DNA of 55,393 nucleotides, taken from NCBI GenBank assembly GCA_000989955.1, contig LBTE01000004.1:2173-57565 (forward strand), in the 5' to 3' direction. This DNA is from a candidate division TM6 bacterium GW2011_GWF2_37_49 (GTDB lineage: Bacteria > Babelota > Babeliae > Babelales > RVW-14). Within the stretch, counting starts at the first letter, position 1, and every line of letters begins with the position of its first letter. The translations under genes and the position numbers were made by a program. The notes below the pieces were generated by a model. That model searched no databases. It had not been told where the DNA came from and saw nothing but the letters and a program-made list of their open reading frames with translations. Of the stretch, positions 35,036-45,200 are shown piece after piece.

Positions 35036-37357
35036 TTATTGTATGATTTGAGTATTACAGGCGAAATAATAAAACACCCCGTTGTTTTCATTTATCTTAA
35101 GTTGATATTTAACTTTGTCGCCTAAACGCAATTCTTTTGTTATTAGTTCCTTATTGAATCGAAGATCTAAGACAATATGTGTTCGCCCATTTTTAAGTTT
35201 TATATTGGGATTACTCAAATAATATTTGTTATCGTATGTTGTGTCCTTTGAAGTAATCACAGAACTATACCATTCATCTTTTACAGGTTCTGCTTGTATG
35301 TTTTCATACTTTATTAATTCTCCTGTTGGTATGTCAAGTATATTGGAAGTTAAATAGGATATGAACGGTTCAATGAAGTTTGTAATTGTAGTAAAATCGG
35401 CAGAAAAATTATGCGTGGCTGAATTACGTATAGTAATCAGTTTAGAAAAAAAATTGTAGGACGGTTCATCCAGTTGTGCCTGCATTTTTTCAGAAAGGGA
35501 AAAACGATCATTGCTTGCATCAAACCGGTGAATTATCTCCAGCACACGGCTGAACTGAATAATTACAAGAGACCCAACATATCTGCTAATGTTAATTGTT
35601 TCGTTTTTCTGTATCTTCTCCGAGAGGTACTTCTTAAATAGGTCAAAACCTGCATTTAACGAATCAATTATCTCTTCTCTGGCAACAGGTTTTAATTTAT
35701 TAACCTTAATTGTTGTTTCATTCCTTTTATAAGTAAAAGAATCCTGCTTCCAGAATTTGGTTTCCCACCAAAATAGAGTGGTTGAGTTTTTAATTTTCAG
35801 GATGGCAGGTAACAATTTATCATATAGAAACCGGTACTCTTCTTTGAAGCATAGTGAATAGATCAAATCCATTAACCTGAGATAATTCTCAATACTTAAT
35901 TCCAGGCTATAATTGTCATCAAGCCCTTCTTTAATCCAGTAAGCATCGGCTCCCAATTTCAGTGTTTCTCTGTATGACCAGATTTTATTGGATGCAGAGG
36001 TAATCAGAACGGGGCATGGAAGATGATTGGCAATTAATTTTTCTAAAACACAAATGCCGGAAATTTCGTTAATATTCAGATTGTGGCCGGTTTCTCCTTT
36101 TAAACGAAGGTCGAGGATAAGCAAATTAATCTTTTTTACCTTGACCATTTTTTCAATTGAATGAACGATGTTTTCAATACTGTCATCCTTTTCTGGCTGT
36201 ATCACCGTAAAAGTATCATCGTTACCCCCATAAAGCATTCGTTGAAAAATCGCTGCCCATCCATCATTTGCCTGATCATCTACAAACAGAATAGATGGTT
36301 TTTTTTCTGCCAGATTTTGGCGAATGATATCAAGAGAATAATTCTGGGTTAAAAACGAATTACAAGAAATCAGTGTGTCAATCTTTGATTGAATCTGCCG
36401 GTTTAGTTTTCTTTTTTCATCATAAATATGCTCTTTTTCTTTGTTAATAATGGCCAGTAAATTAATGTATTCCTGATTTAATTTTATCCTGTCTTTTAAC
36501 TCAGACCGTTTTTCTTCAACTTGTTTAATTTTTCTTTGAAGCGATGTAGGAAGGCTGCTAAACAATGATTTGAGTTTCAAAAATAATTTATTCTCCTCTT
36601 CATGACTCAACTCATCTAATGTGTTTTGTTGTATTTCGAGTATATGATCATTGGAAAGATCATTTTCGATTTCCTGTTGGACTTGATTTCTGGTTTTTGC
36701 ATAGTTCTTGAATCTTTCTGTTTTTAAAAAAATTAGCATTTTAAGTGTGCTTTCAACATCACTATCGTGAATGCCTTTTACATATCTGGCTACCAGACCA
36801 TCATATGAGTACATTGCTTTAAGAGAACCTGCAAAACCGGATTCAATATCAGTAATGATTTTTTTTCCTGCGATTCTCTCAACCGCTTTTTGCACTATCC
36901 ATAACTGCAGAACTCCCCACCAGTTGGCAAAGAAATGGCGGTCGTCCGGTAAGCGAAACTCAACCTTGAAAAAAATATTAAGATTATCGGGAGCCTGCTT
37001 TTTTATCAGTAATTCGAAATTAACCTTACTCAAATCTTCCGGCATCCGGATAAAAGTAACCCCTTCGGAAAAAATTATAGAATTCAGAGGGTCTTGCATC
37101 ATAAGTTGCTCTCTGCTCAGAAATGAGTAAAGAACACAGTGTTGGTTGAAATGATTTAACCGTAAATATTTCAAAAAAAGAATGCCAGCATTGTCAGCAC
37201 GGGCTATGTTTTCGGTTTTGTAGTTGATATTGATCAGGAACAAATTAGCATCTGAGTGTTCTTCTTGTACTTTTTTAATAAGGTTTTCTGAAGTATCATG
37301 TAAAATCGGGAATGATAAACCTAAACTTAAATCTGATATGTGTATTATTGTTTCCAT
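35036..37357 (-). CDS. large protein with central receiver and coiled coil
   Basis: This 773-residue protein has an N-terminal region (1-160) resembling a degenerate receiver, a long coiled coil at about 215-335, then a receiver at 352-480 with D360/D361, acceptor D416 (LLILDLRL), VLITSAS switch and a Lys in YWIKEG. The C-terminal 290 residues are unassigned, ending in a small beta-rich domain. It lies 10 bases after the decarboxylase-receiver gene. No DNA-binding domain is visible, so output is likely through protein contact. Confidence 0.72.
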   Translation of the reverse strand: METIIHISDLSLGLSFPILHDTSENLIKKVQEEHSDANLFLININYKTENIARADNAGILFLKYLRLNHFNQHCVLYSFLSREQLMMQDPLNSIIFSEGVTFIRMPEDLSKVNFELLIKKQAPDNLNIFFKVEFRLPDDRHFFANWWGVLQLWIVQKAVERIAGKKIITDIESGFAGSLKAMYSYDGLVARYVKGIHDSDVESTLKMLIFLKTERFKNYAKTRNQVQQEIENDLSNDHILEIQQNTLDELSHEEENKLFLKLKSLFSSLPTSLQRKIKQVEEKRSELKDRIKLNQEYINLLAIINKEKEHIYDEKRKLNRQIQSKIDTLISCNSFLTQNYSLDIIRQNLAEKKPSILFVDDQANDGWAAIFQRMLYGGNDDTFTVIQPEKDDSIENIVHSIEKMVKVKKINLLILDLRLKGETGHNLNINEISGICVLEKLIANHLPCPVLITSASNKIWSYRETLKLGADAYWIKEGLDDNYSLELSIENYLRLMDLIYSLCFKEEYRFLYDKLLPAILKIKNSTTLFWWETKFWKQDSFTYKRNETTIKVNKLKPVAREEIIDSLNAGFDLFKKYLSEKIQKNETINISRYVGSLVIIQFSRVLEIIHRFDASNDRFSLSEKMQAQLDEPSYNFFSKLITIRNSATHNFSADFTTITNFIEPFISYLTSNILDIPTGELIKYENIQAEPVKDEWYSSVITSKDTTYDNKYYLSNPNIKLKNGRTHIVLDLRFNKELITKELRLGDKVKYQLKINENNGVFYYFACNTQIIQ

Positions 37358-37367
37358 TTCTTGATCT

Positions 37368-39866
37368 TTATTTTGCCATTATTTTATATAAACTACTAAT
37401 AATTTTGGGTAAATCCTTCTCTAATTCATCTTTTGGAATTTTCTGATATTCCTGCAACGTCCCAAATCCTTTATACAAATCCAATTCTACCTTCTCACGT
37501 GTTTCTTCATTTAAAAGAAACTTAGAATAAAACAGTATCTTGCATAACTTATCCTTTTTTAGTTTATTGACAAGGCTAATTGTCTCTCGGATTTTTTCAA
37601 AGTCATAATTATCGTGGTTCTTGTCTTTGAGATTTAAATCAAAAATATAAACATCGTATTCCTCCTCTATTGCTTTCTCGATTTCCTGTGCATTGGTAAC
37701 AAAATCTATATTTACAAATTGTGAAACATGATAGTCCCGTTGAAGTTTCATGTTTATCTCATCAATCTTTTCATCATCTTCAACCCAAAGCAACTTAATA
37801 CGTTTCTTTGCTCCTTCTGTAATTATTTTAAGCATAATTACCGAAAGGATACTTTGAGAATGTTTAACCATTTCGTTCCAAAACTTAACATAAAAATCCT
37901 TGTCATTTTCTACAACATATACACTCAAAGGGTTCATTAAAACACTAGAAAATAGTATTATTCTTCCTTTGTCTTCTTTGGGCTTTTCAATATTGCATTC
38001 ATCCAAAATATTCGTATGGCTAATATCTTTATATTCAAAATCTTCTTTTGCCACCATATAGTTTATAAAGGGAACAACGGTGTCGCCTTTTATTGAAAAC
38101 CTGTCATATAGCCATGAAGTCAGTAAATTAAGGTGTTTGATGGTTGTGATAATTTTGGGATAAGTAATTAGATATGAAACAATATTAGTTTCAGGAGTAA
38201 AAGCTGGTACAATTTTGAAGCCCTGATTTAGTTCAGAATTGTCATTAAAATCCTGCAAGGATTTCCAGAACAACATAGCTGCCTGAATTGTGTTTTTCAC
38301 AATAATGCCATGCGCATCTTTGTGGTAGGGAAGGACTTTTTCCGAGAGATAACAGGCGGTGGCAGCAGCACCGGGGCGACTGCCTTCTAATGTCCACTGA
38401 CCCAAAAACTCCTCGCTAATGTCTTTTGATTCTGATGGTTTATTTAAATAGGATGGCAGGTAGGATATGAAGTCTTTACAACGTGTATCTGAAAAAATAA
38501 TACTACCTGCAGGATAAGGAATGTAGCCCATTTTATGTGGGTCAATAGTAATGGAATCGGAATATTTTACTGCAGTAACTTTTTTATACCATTTCTCATT
38601 AATCTCAAATGGCATGTAGTAATCGAGCTCTTTAATTTCAAGACTGTCTACTAATTCATTTGCAGTTATCAGTTGATTATCATTTTTTCTCAATAAACAA
38701 GGTAAATACCCACCATAAGCTCCATCAACATGCAAATGGAAAGATTTTTTTTCATATTGCTCCAAATCATTTCTGAACTGCACCAAATCATCTATCGGAT
38801 CAATACTTCCCTGTTTGCTTGAACCAAGTATTCCAATGACAGCAAGAGTTGGAGAATCTTTATCATACACATCCCTGAATTTTTTGAAATCCAACCTGAA
38901 ACCAATATCAATAGGAACTTTCACAATTTGATAATGTCCGATTCCAATCAAGTCAATTGCTTTGTCCCAGGAATAATGATATGATTTAGCATAGTAAAGT
39001 TTGGGGAGTTTAAGGTTTTCTTTCCCTGCGGTTACTACATTAACCATTTGATGGATGCCATGTACTCCGAGGTTAATTATTTCATATTGGCTTATCAGTC
39101 CTTTAACTTCTTCTACTTTTTGTTTAAAGTCAGGGCATTTTCTGTAAATTAAATCTTTTAAATCTGATATAGCTGATGGAGATAAGTTAAATAATTCGGA
39201 AAATGAAATATCCTTGATTGTCTTATCAAAAAAATTCACATGTAAATCCTTAATAAAAGCACAGTCATTTTCTTTGTAAGAAGCTATTTTAACTGCTATT
39301 GGATAGTACTTCATGTTTCGGGCAACCCAAAGTGCTTCCATATTTGCGGTTGTACCACCGGCAGACAGATGCCCCCATGATTGATGCTTTTTTGTCTTTG
39401 AATTAGTATAATTATTGTCAGCATTTTTCATAGGCTCATAACCCACCATCTGTGCCAAGCTACTGATGTAATTAAACTCCATCCGGGTTGTAGCAGGAGA
39501 GCTTTCACCAACAATGTTGTTTGAATTGTAGAGTATGGTTCCAAAATAACCGGCAAAAGCAGAAATCAGCAAATCACCATGCATGTGTCCAATATACCGG
39601 GGGTGATACAAGGGAACACCCCTTTTTAGTTCAGATAAAATATTTTGCAACTCTTGTTTGAGTTCAGCGGCTGTCAATTGAAAATCAGCCGATAATTTGT
39701 CAGTTTCTGAAATAACAGGCAGGTCTGCAGGATGAAAGTTTTTTCTTAAAAAGCATGAATCCTTAATAATTTCGATAATAAGCGATTCGTACAGTTCCTG
39801 ATTCTCAGCCTTTGGACCGAGAAACAATGACTTGATTACTTTGTTATAGTTAATATTTCCTCCCAT
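37368..39866 (-). CDS. tyrosine-decarboxylase-like PLP enzyme fused to a receiver domain
   Basis: The product has 832 residues from the ATG at 39866; an upstream start at 39929 would overlap the previous gene by 53 bases. Residues 1-680 match group II decarboxylases and especially bacterial tyrosine decarboxylase: HPRYIGHMHGD (88-98), LYNSNNIVGESSPATTRME (112-130), WGHLSAGGTTANMEALW (164-180), HVDGAYGGY (379-387, D381), DPHKMGYIPYPAG (442-454, PLP Lys445), LEGSRPGAAA (493-502). Residues about 690-832 form a receiver with E696/D697/D698 and acceptor D743 (YIFDLNL). It should release CO2 from an aromatic amino acid (tyrosine to tyramine is the best guess). The fusion implies phosphorylation-controlled activity. 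Confidence 0.85.
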   Translation of the reverse strand: MGGNINYNKVIKSLFLGPKAENQELYESLIIEIIKDSCFLRKNFHPADLPVISETDKLSADFQLTAAELKQELQNILSELKRGVPLYHPRYIGHMHGDLLISAFAGYFGTILYNSNNIVGESSPATTRMEFNYISSLAQMVGYEPMKNADNNYTNSKTKKHQSWGHLSAGGTTANMEALWVARNMKYYPIAVKIASYKENDCAFIKDLHVNFFDKTIKDISFSELFNLSPSAISDLKDLIYRKCPDFKQKVEEVKGLISQYEIINLGVHGIHQMVNVVTAGKENLKLPKLYYAKSYHYSWDKAIDLIGIGHYQIVKVPIDIGFRLDFKKFRDVYDKDSPTLAVIGILGSSKQGSIDPIDDLVQFRNDLEQYEKKSFHLHVDGAYGGYLPCLLRKNDNQLITANELVDSLEIKELDYYMPFEINEKWYKKVTAVKYSDSITIDPHKMGYIPYPAGSIIFSDTRCKDFISYLPSYLNKPSESKDISEEFLGQWTLEGSRPGAAATACYLSEKVLPYHKDAHGIIVKNTIQAAMLFWKSLQDFNDNSELNQGFKIVPAFTPETNIVSYLITYPKIITTIKHLNLLTSWLYDRFSIKGDTVVPFINYMVAKEDFEYKDISHTNILDECNIEKPKEDKGRIILFSSVLMNPLSVYVVENDKDFYVKFWNEMVKHSQSILSVIMLKIITEGAKKRIKLLWVEDDEKIDEINMKLQRDYHVSQFVNIDFVTNAQEIEKAIEEEYDVYIFDLNLKDKNHDNYDFEKIRETISLVNKLKKDKLCKILFYSKFLLNEETREKVELDLYKGFGTLQEYQKIPKDELEKDLPKIISSLYKIMAK

Positions 39867-39876
39867 CTCTAAACAT

Positions 39877-40212
39877 TTAAGGTAGCTGGTAAAACTCGAC
39901 TTTGTTACTTGATAACATTTCTTTGGCAAATTGATTTATACGCACCATCTGTTCCTTTGTGAACCAGGATAATATTCGTATTTTAGCATTTACTTTTCGG
40001 ATTGAATTACATAGCTTATAGGCTACATTCAAACCATTTAAATCGGACATATCACCTCCCTGGTGTGCATCAATAATGAAAACATCATGATCAACAGGGT
40101 CCACACCCAATATTTCCGACTCAGTTTTCTTAATATAACTGTTTGGATTTTGGTCTGCTAATATTTTAGCATACTCAGGATTCCTGAAATAGATAAAATA
40201 TCGCATAGACAT
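39877..40212 (-). CDS. stand-alone receiver-like protein
   Basis: This 111-residue protein has an acceptor-like Asp in VFIIDAHQGG (about residue 48) followed by LNGLNVAYKLCNSIRKV and ILSWFT, as in receivers. The N-terminal strand RYFIYFRNP lacks the acidic pair, so normal Mg-dependent phosphorylation is doubtful. It overlaps the tyrosyl-tRNA synthetase stop (TAATG) and precedes the decarboxylase by 10 bases, so it may bridge or regulate the two enzymes (inference). Confidence 0.68.
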   Translation of the reverse strand: MSMRYFIYFRNPEYAKILADQNPNSYIKKTESEILGVDPVDHDVFIIDAHQGGDMSDLNGLNVAYKLCNSIRKVNAKIRILSWFTKEQMVRINQFAKEMLSSNKVEFYQLP

Positions 40213-41417
40213 TAACTTTTAATTCTTAAAATCTTCGACTTGCCTGCCTTTATAATCATACCTGCATTAAATTCAATTACTGAATCGGGATTGGTGTGTT
40301 TGATTCCTTCAATGTAAACTGCTCCCTGGTTTATCAAAGTACGTGCTTCGTTTTTTGAATTCAGAAAGAATAACTCTTTTATTGCTTCAGTGAGATTAAC
40401 ACCCGACTTTATTTCCGTCAACGAAAAGGATGGTATTTCATCGGCTGCAAGTTTCCCATAGGCATTCGTGGCATTGATTGCACTTTCTTCTCCATGATAA
40501 ATTTTTACGATTTCAAAAGCCAGTTTCTTTTTTGAATTGAGAATTACCTCTGTTAACGGATTTGCTGACAGTATCTGTTCTAACTTCTGCACCTCGTTCA
40601 TATCCAAATCGGTAAGGAGGGTAAAGTATGAAATGATGTTGCAATCATTCATACGCATAATCTTCTCAAACATAATGGGAGCGGGCTCATCAATTCCAAT
40701 GTAGTTCCCCAGCGATTTTGACATTTTCTGTACACCATCTGTTCCTGTTAGGATGGGCATGGTAAGGCATATTTGTGGCTCTTGGTTGTAGAAGCGTTGC
40801 AAATCTCGACCAAAGGTAAGATTGAAAGTTTGGTCGGTACCTCCCAGTTCCACATCTGCCTCTAAAGCTACAGAATCAAATCCTTGCATAAAAGGGTATA
40901 AAAACTCATTCATTCGAATTGATTCCCCACTCTCAAACCTTTGACGAAATGTATTGTGTTCGAGAAGCTTTGCCATGGTGCTCTGTGCAGCCAGTTTTAC
41001 CACTTCTTCAAAAGTCATATTTTTCAGCCAGTGACTGTTGTAAACCACTGTCGTTTTATCAATATCCAAAATTTTGGAAATCTGTTTAAGGTAGGTTTGT
41101 GCATTGGCAATGACTTGTTCTTCCGTAAGCGGAGGACGGGTTTTATCCCTACCGGAAGGGTCGCCAATACGTGCTGTGAAATCACCAATTAGAAAAAGCA
41201 CTTTATGGCCTAAATCCTGAAAGTGCCTGAGTTTGCGAAAAACCACAGTATGTCCGAGGTGAATGTCCGGTGCTGTGGGGTCAACTCCTAGTTTTACGTG
41301 TAAAGGCTTATTTTCTGAGATAGCCCTTTCAATCTTGAGGATAAGTTCCTCTTCGTTTATTAGGTTTTCAACACCTCTCTTAATCAACAATAACTGGTTT
41401 TCTATTTTCTTTTCCAT
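40212..41417 (-). CDS. tyrS: tyrosyl-tRNA synthetase (second, TyrZ-like type)
   Basis: A protein of 401 residues from the ATG at 41417; a TTG two codons upstream is unlikely. It has class I motifs HLGH (53-56) and KMSKS (231-235), the tyrosine pocket region MQGFDSVALEADVELGGTDQ, and a C-terminal S4 RNA-binding domain (EARTLINQGAVYIEG). The VDPTAPDIHLGHTVVFRKL style is that of the TyrZ group rather than the usual Bacteroidota housekeeping enzyme, so it is probably a second copy. In lactic bacteria a tyrS gene sits beside tyrosine decarboxylase, as here. Alternative: a self-resistance copy. Confidence 0.93.
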   Translation of the reverse strand: MEKKIENQLLLIKRGVENLINEEELILKIERAISENKPLHVKLGVDPTAPDIHLGHTVVFRKLRHFQDLGHKVLFLIGDFTARIGDPSGRDKTRPPLTEEQVIANAQTYLKQISKILDIDKTTVVYNSHWLKNMTFEEVVKLAAQSTMAKLLEHNTFRQRFESGESIRMNEFLYPFMQGFDSVALEADVELGGTDQTFNLTFGRDLQRFYNQEPQICLTMPILTGTDGVQKMSKSLGNYIGIDEPAPIMFEKIMRMNDCNIISYFTLLTDLDMNEVQKLEQILSANPLTEVILNSKKKLAFEIVKIYHGEESAINATNAYGKLAADEIPSFSLTEIKSGVNLTEAIKELFFLNSKNEARTLINQGAVYIEGIKHTNPDSVIEFNAGMIIKAGKSKILRIKS

Positions 41418-41448
41418 ATTCAAAAATTTTTGTCAAGGAAAAGAATGT

Positions 41449-42210
41449 TTAGTTTTCCCCAGTTACCCCTGGTTGTGATAACAGAGCATCCCGCACATCA
41501 GCAAGGGCATCAATATACTTTTCATCTGGTGTCAAAAGATCAATCCATTTCGATAATGATTTATCTTTATAAGTATCTTTATTTAAATTAAATTTATCAC
41601 CACATTTTGTCAAAATACTTTTCTTTATAGTGGAACCTCCAAGCGATTCATGTAAAAACTCTAGTACCGCATTCAGCTTTTCGTTTAAATCAAACCATCT
41701 AATTATTTTTTCCTTTGCTTTGTTGTATTTTTCTTCATCAATTTGATTCTCTTCATAGGCTTCTGTTAAATCAAATAAAAGCTCATATCCATTTTTATTG
41801 CCTGGCTCATGTTTGCCTTTTTTTCCTTTCTTAATAACTTTATTAGCTATAGTATTAATAGTAAGACTATTGCTTATATGGGGAGTTGAATGGTACATTA
41901 CAAGCGTGTTCTCATCAAAAATAAAATTGTAATTATCATTCAACACAATTGATTCGCAAACGAATAAAACATCCCAATCACATCCATTTGTAATATTGGT
42001 TTTCGCAATAAATTTTGTTGAGTTAAAGAGAAGAAATTTGTTTTGAATTTGATGACCAAATTTGGAATGAAGTTTCTTGTCGGTAATTTCATATAGGTAT
42101 TTTTTTATGAAAGTGTTGACATTCTTGTTAAAAGCACATGACAGACCTTGTTCAGATTTGTCATGAATGTTTTGTACTATGCATACAATTTTAAAATTTG
42201 GAGTTGCCAT
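41449..42210 (-). CDS. unknown protein between the GHKL sensor and tyrS
   Basis: The product has 253 residues from the ATG at 42210, which follows the sensor stop by 4 bases; a start at 42240 would overlap it. The first 110 residues (FKIVCIVQNIH, WDVLFVCESIV, NTLVMYHST) have the strand pattern of a small alpha/beta domain, perhaps receiver-like but without acceptor residues. The second half is helical and charged. No family recognised; position suggests a partner of the sensor. Confidence 0.6.
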   Translation of the reverse strand: MATPNFKIVCIVQNIHDKSEQGLSCAFNKNVNTFIKKYLYEITDKKLHSKFGHQIQNKFLLFNSTKFIAKTNITNGCDWDVLFVCESIVLNDNYNFIFDENTLVMYHSTPHISNSLTINTIANKVIKKGKKGKHEPGNKNGYELLFDLTEAYEENQIDEEKYNKAKEKIIRWFDLNEKLNAVLEFLHESLGGSTIKKSILTKCGDKFNLNKDTYKDKSLSKWIDLLTPDEKYIDALADVRDALLSQPGVTGEN

Positions 42211-42214
42211 ATCC

Positions 42215-45200
42215 TTAATTATTAGTTTGTTTTCGTGCACTGAATAAAGCTTCTGTTAATGCGTATTTATTTCGTTGAACCGTCAAGTATTGATAAATGG
42301 TTGAGAAATTGACATATCGGATATCATCTGGTAAATTATGAGGTTTACCTCTTCCTGATGTAATTATAAAAGTATCATATATAATAGTCTTAGATATCGT
42401 ATCATAAACCTGAAGAATATCGTCCATAATAAAAGTTTTAACGTTGCTAGCGATATCTTTGTCGTAGTTCTTAGCATATTTACTATTGTAGACTTTGATT
42501 AATTTTTCAATGATCCCAATATGTATTACAATAAATTTACAACGTGAATCACCATCTTCAGTTTCGTTACTACCATTACGGATTATTGTCTTACTTCTGA
42601 TATATGAAATTATTTTTTCATAATTTAAAGCAAAATCCTGCTCATTTAAGTCACAATCACTTTTAGATGGAACCCATATATTTGTTTTCTTATATAATAA
42701 TTCATACGGGACACCTCCTTTCTTATGAAAACATTTATTTATATCAATGCTGCAATTTGGAGATGGTTGAATAATCGGATATTTTTCTTTGCAAAATACC
42801 TGAACACGTTCATCAATTATTCCTATTGGGATAGGCCAATAATTACAATAATTTAGTTTGTCAAAAAAATATATTTCTGTTGCTGAATATTTTATTTCAA
42901 TGAATTTTTTTGCTAGCGTTCTTTCTGAGTTACTCTTTTTTCCATAGAAGTTTTCACAGTAACTATCCCCGTGAGGTAGGTATGTATATTCCGCCATGTT
43001 AGCTGATGCATTTGTATCATAGTACACTTTCCAAATATTAGATAGAAAGTCACCATTAAAATTAAACGTTGTATTTATTGTTATAATTCTCTTCGAAAAT
43101 AGCGGATTATTCTCTATTATTATTTCTAAATTATTCTCATCAAAAATTACAATTAATCGATGTGGAGAAACTGTGTTACTATTAATATCCTTAATAATTT
43201 CATCTTTGGATTTTATCCAGATACCATCATTAATTAGCTGCGCCTCATTTTTAGTAAGATTTTTCAAAACCCATTTTTTTGAACAATCATTTGTTACGAT
43301 TATCAAAATTTCATGTGGCTTTTTAAGATAAAAATGGTAGCCCAGATACTTCTCTTGTTCTTTGTATGCCTGAAAAATAGCTAATTTGCCGCCTTGAGTA
43401 ATTGGATTTTCGCCTTTATAATCAACAATATTATATTCGTCTGAATCAATTTCTTCAACCGGGATTTTTCGTAAGTAAGCTGCCGAGGCATCCATTTCAA
43501 TAAGTCCCCAATGACCTTGGCGGAGCTTATTATCACTTAGGATGGTTTCATTTAATTTTGTATTTTGGTCATAAACCAGTTTTTCAAGATTATTGATTTT
43601 TCTGTCTTTTATAATTGCCTTGTATTTATTGGTAAGTTCCTTATAATCACTATTATTAACTTCGGACAAATTTACTTCACCTTTAATAGGGCAATTATCA
43701 AAGATAGAAATGATATAATATGCGTTCCAGTCAATTTCTCCCTTATATTGTTGATGTTTTGAGGCTTCTTCAATTTTAATCTTAAATTCCACTTTTCCTT
43801 CTGTGGGGGTTTCAGCATGTTTAGCAGTATTACGAATAATGTTTTCTAGAATAGTATAGAAGGCGTGTATGCCTACCACATCATTCGGAATGGAAACCGG
43901 TTTATCATTATTTTCGGTTATCTTAAATGCACAGTCATTAGTAATAAGAGTCACGCAATCAGTAGTATTACTCGGTTCACAGAGAACAATATCATATTTG
44001 AAATTGGATATCCCGCTAATTCTATCGTTTAGAGCCCGATTTTGTATAAATGGACTTATAATGTTACTATAAAGCGTATTGATATTCTCAATTACCGGTG
44101 TATTAGTAGTAACATCTGCCAAGTAATCCATACGAGATTTGAGATAGTTAAAGGAATTTGCTATCAATTTATAATTAGTATTATCTGGCTTATTTTCCTG
44201 ATTTGTATAACTAGCACATTGATATTTCGTTCCATTAGAAGTTATTTTCTTCTTAATTCCCTTAACCGAGCTTGGAGTAATCAATTTACTTAATACATGA
44301 CTTCCTATATTATGGCTTAAATTACGTGACATAACTTGTGAGATCGCGGCACGAATGTTGGCATTATTTTTTAACTCTGATTCATTAATGATTTTACAGA
44401 ACTTATCGATTATTTCTTTTGTGTCATCTCGGATTGTGCAGTTTAATCCTAGCGAAACTACTAAATTTGACTTTGTGTAATCTCTAGGAAATTCTATTTT
44501 TTCTTTGTAATTAAAGAATTCATTTTTTTCAAAAGAACCACTCAATATATTATTTGAATTTTTTTTTAAATATTGTTCAACGTTTAATGAATTAATTTTT
44601 ACACCGATAAGTTGGCTTAAATTTGCGGTATCTTCCCAGTCTATCTCATAATTTAATCCATTCTCTTTTTGAATCACATATTTATTTCCATTTTTATAAA
44701 TGCTTTCCTTTTCTTTTGAGGCTATCAAGGGCTTAAATAGTATTCTTCCTTTCTCTGACTCATTATAGATATATTCTTCATTTATCAACACTTTGACCGT
44801 TGCTGTTTGCCATAGGTCTGTATCTAAGGACTTTGAATCCTTACTGTTATTATAATCTTTACCGTTATGTTTTATATTTTTAATTATAATTCCATTAATA
44901 TTGTTTTGCCAAAGCTCAAACAACAATAATCTGTTATTTATTTTTGCTTTAAGTTTTCTAAAAGTCTTATTAAAATCATTTTTAATGAGGTTAAAATCTG
45001 AAATTTTGAAATGTGCTTGAATTATTTTAACATAATCGTTAAATGGAATATTTTTAATATTAGATTCATCATTGTCTATAATGTAAGTTGTATAATGGTT
45101 AATTATCTGTTGTATTACTTCAGTAAGGATCTTTTTTTGGGTTACTGTTATACTCGATGTGCTGAACAGCATAATTATTGGGTCAAATAAATTTTTGAGA

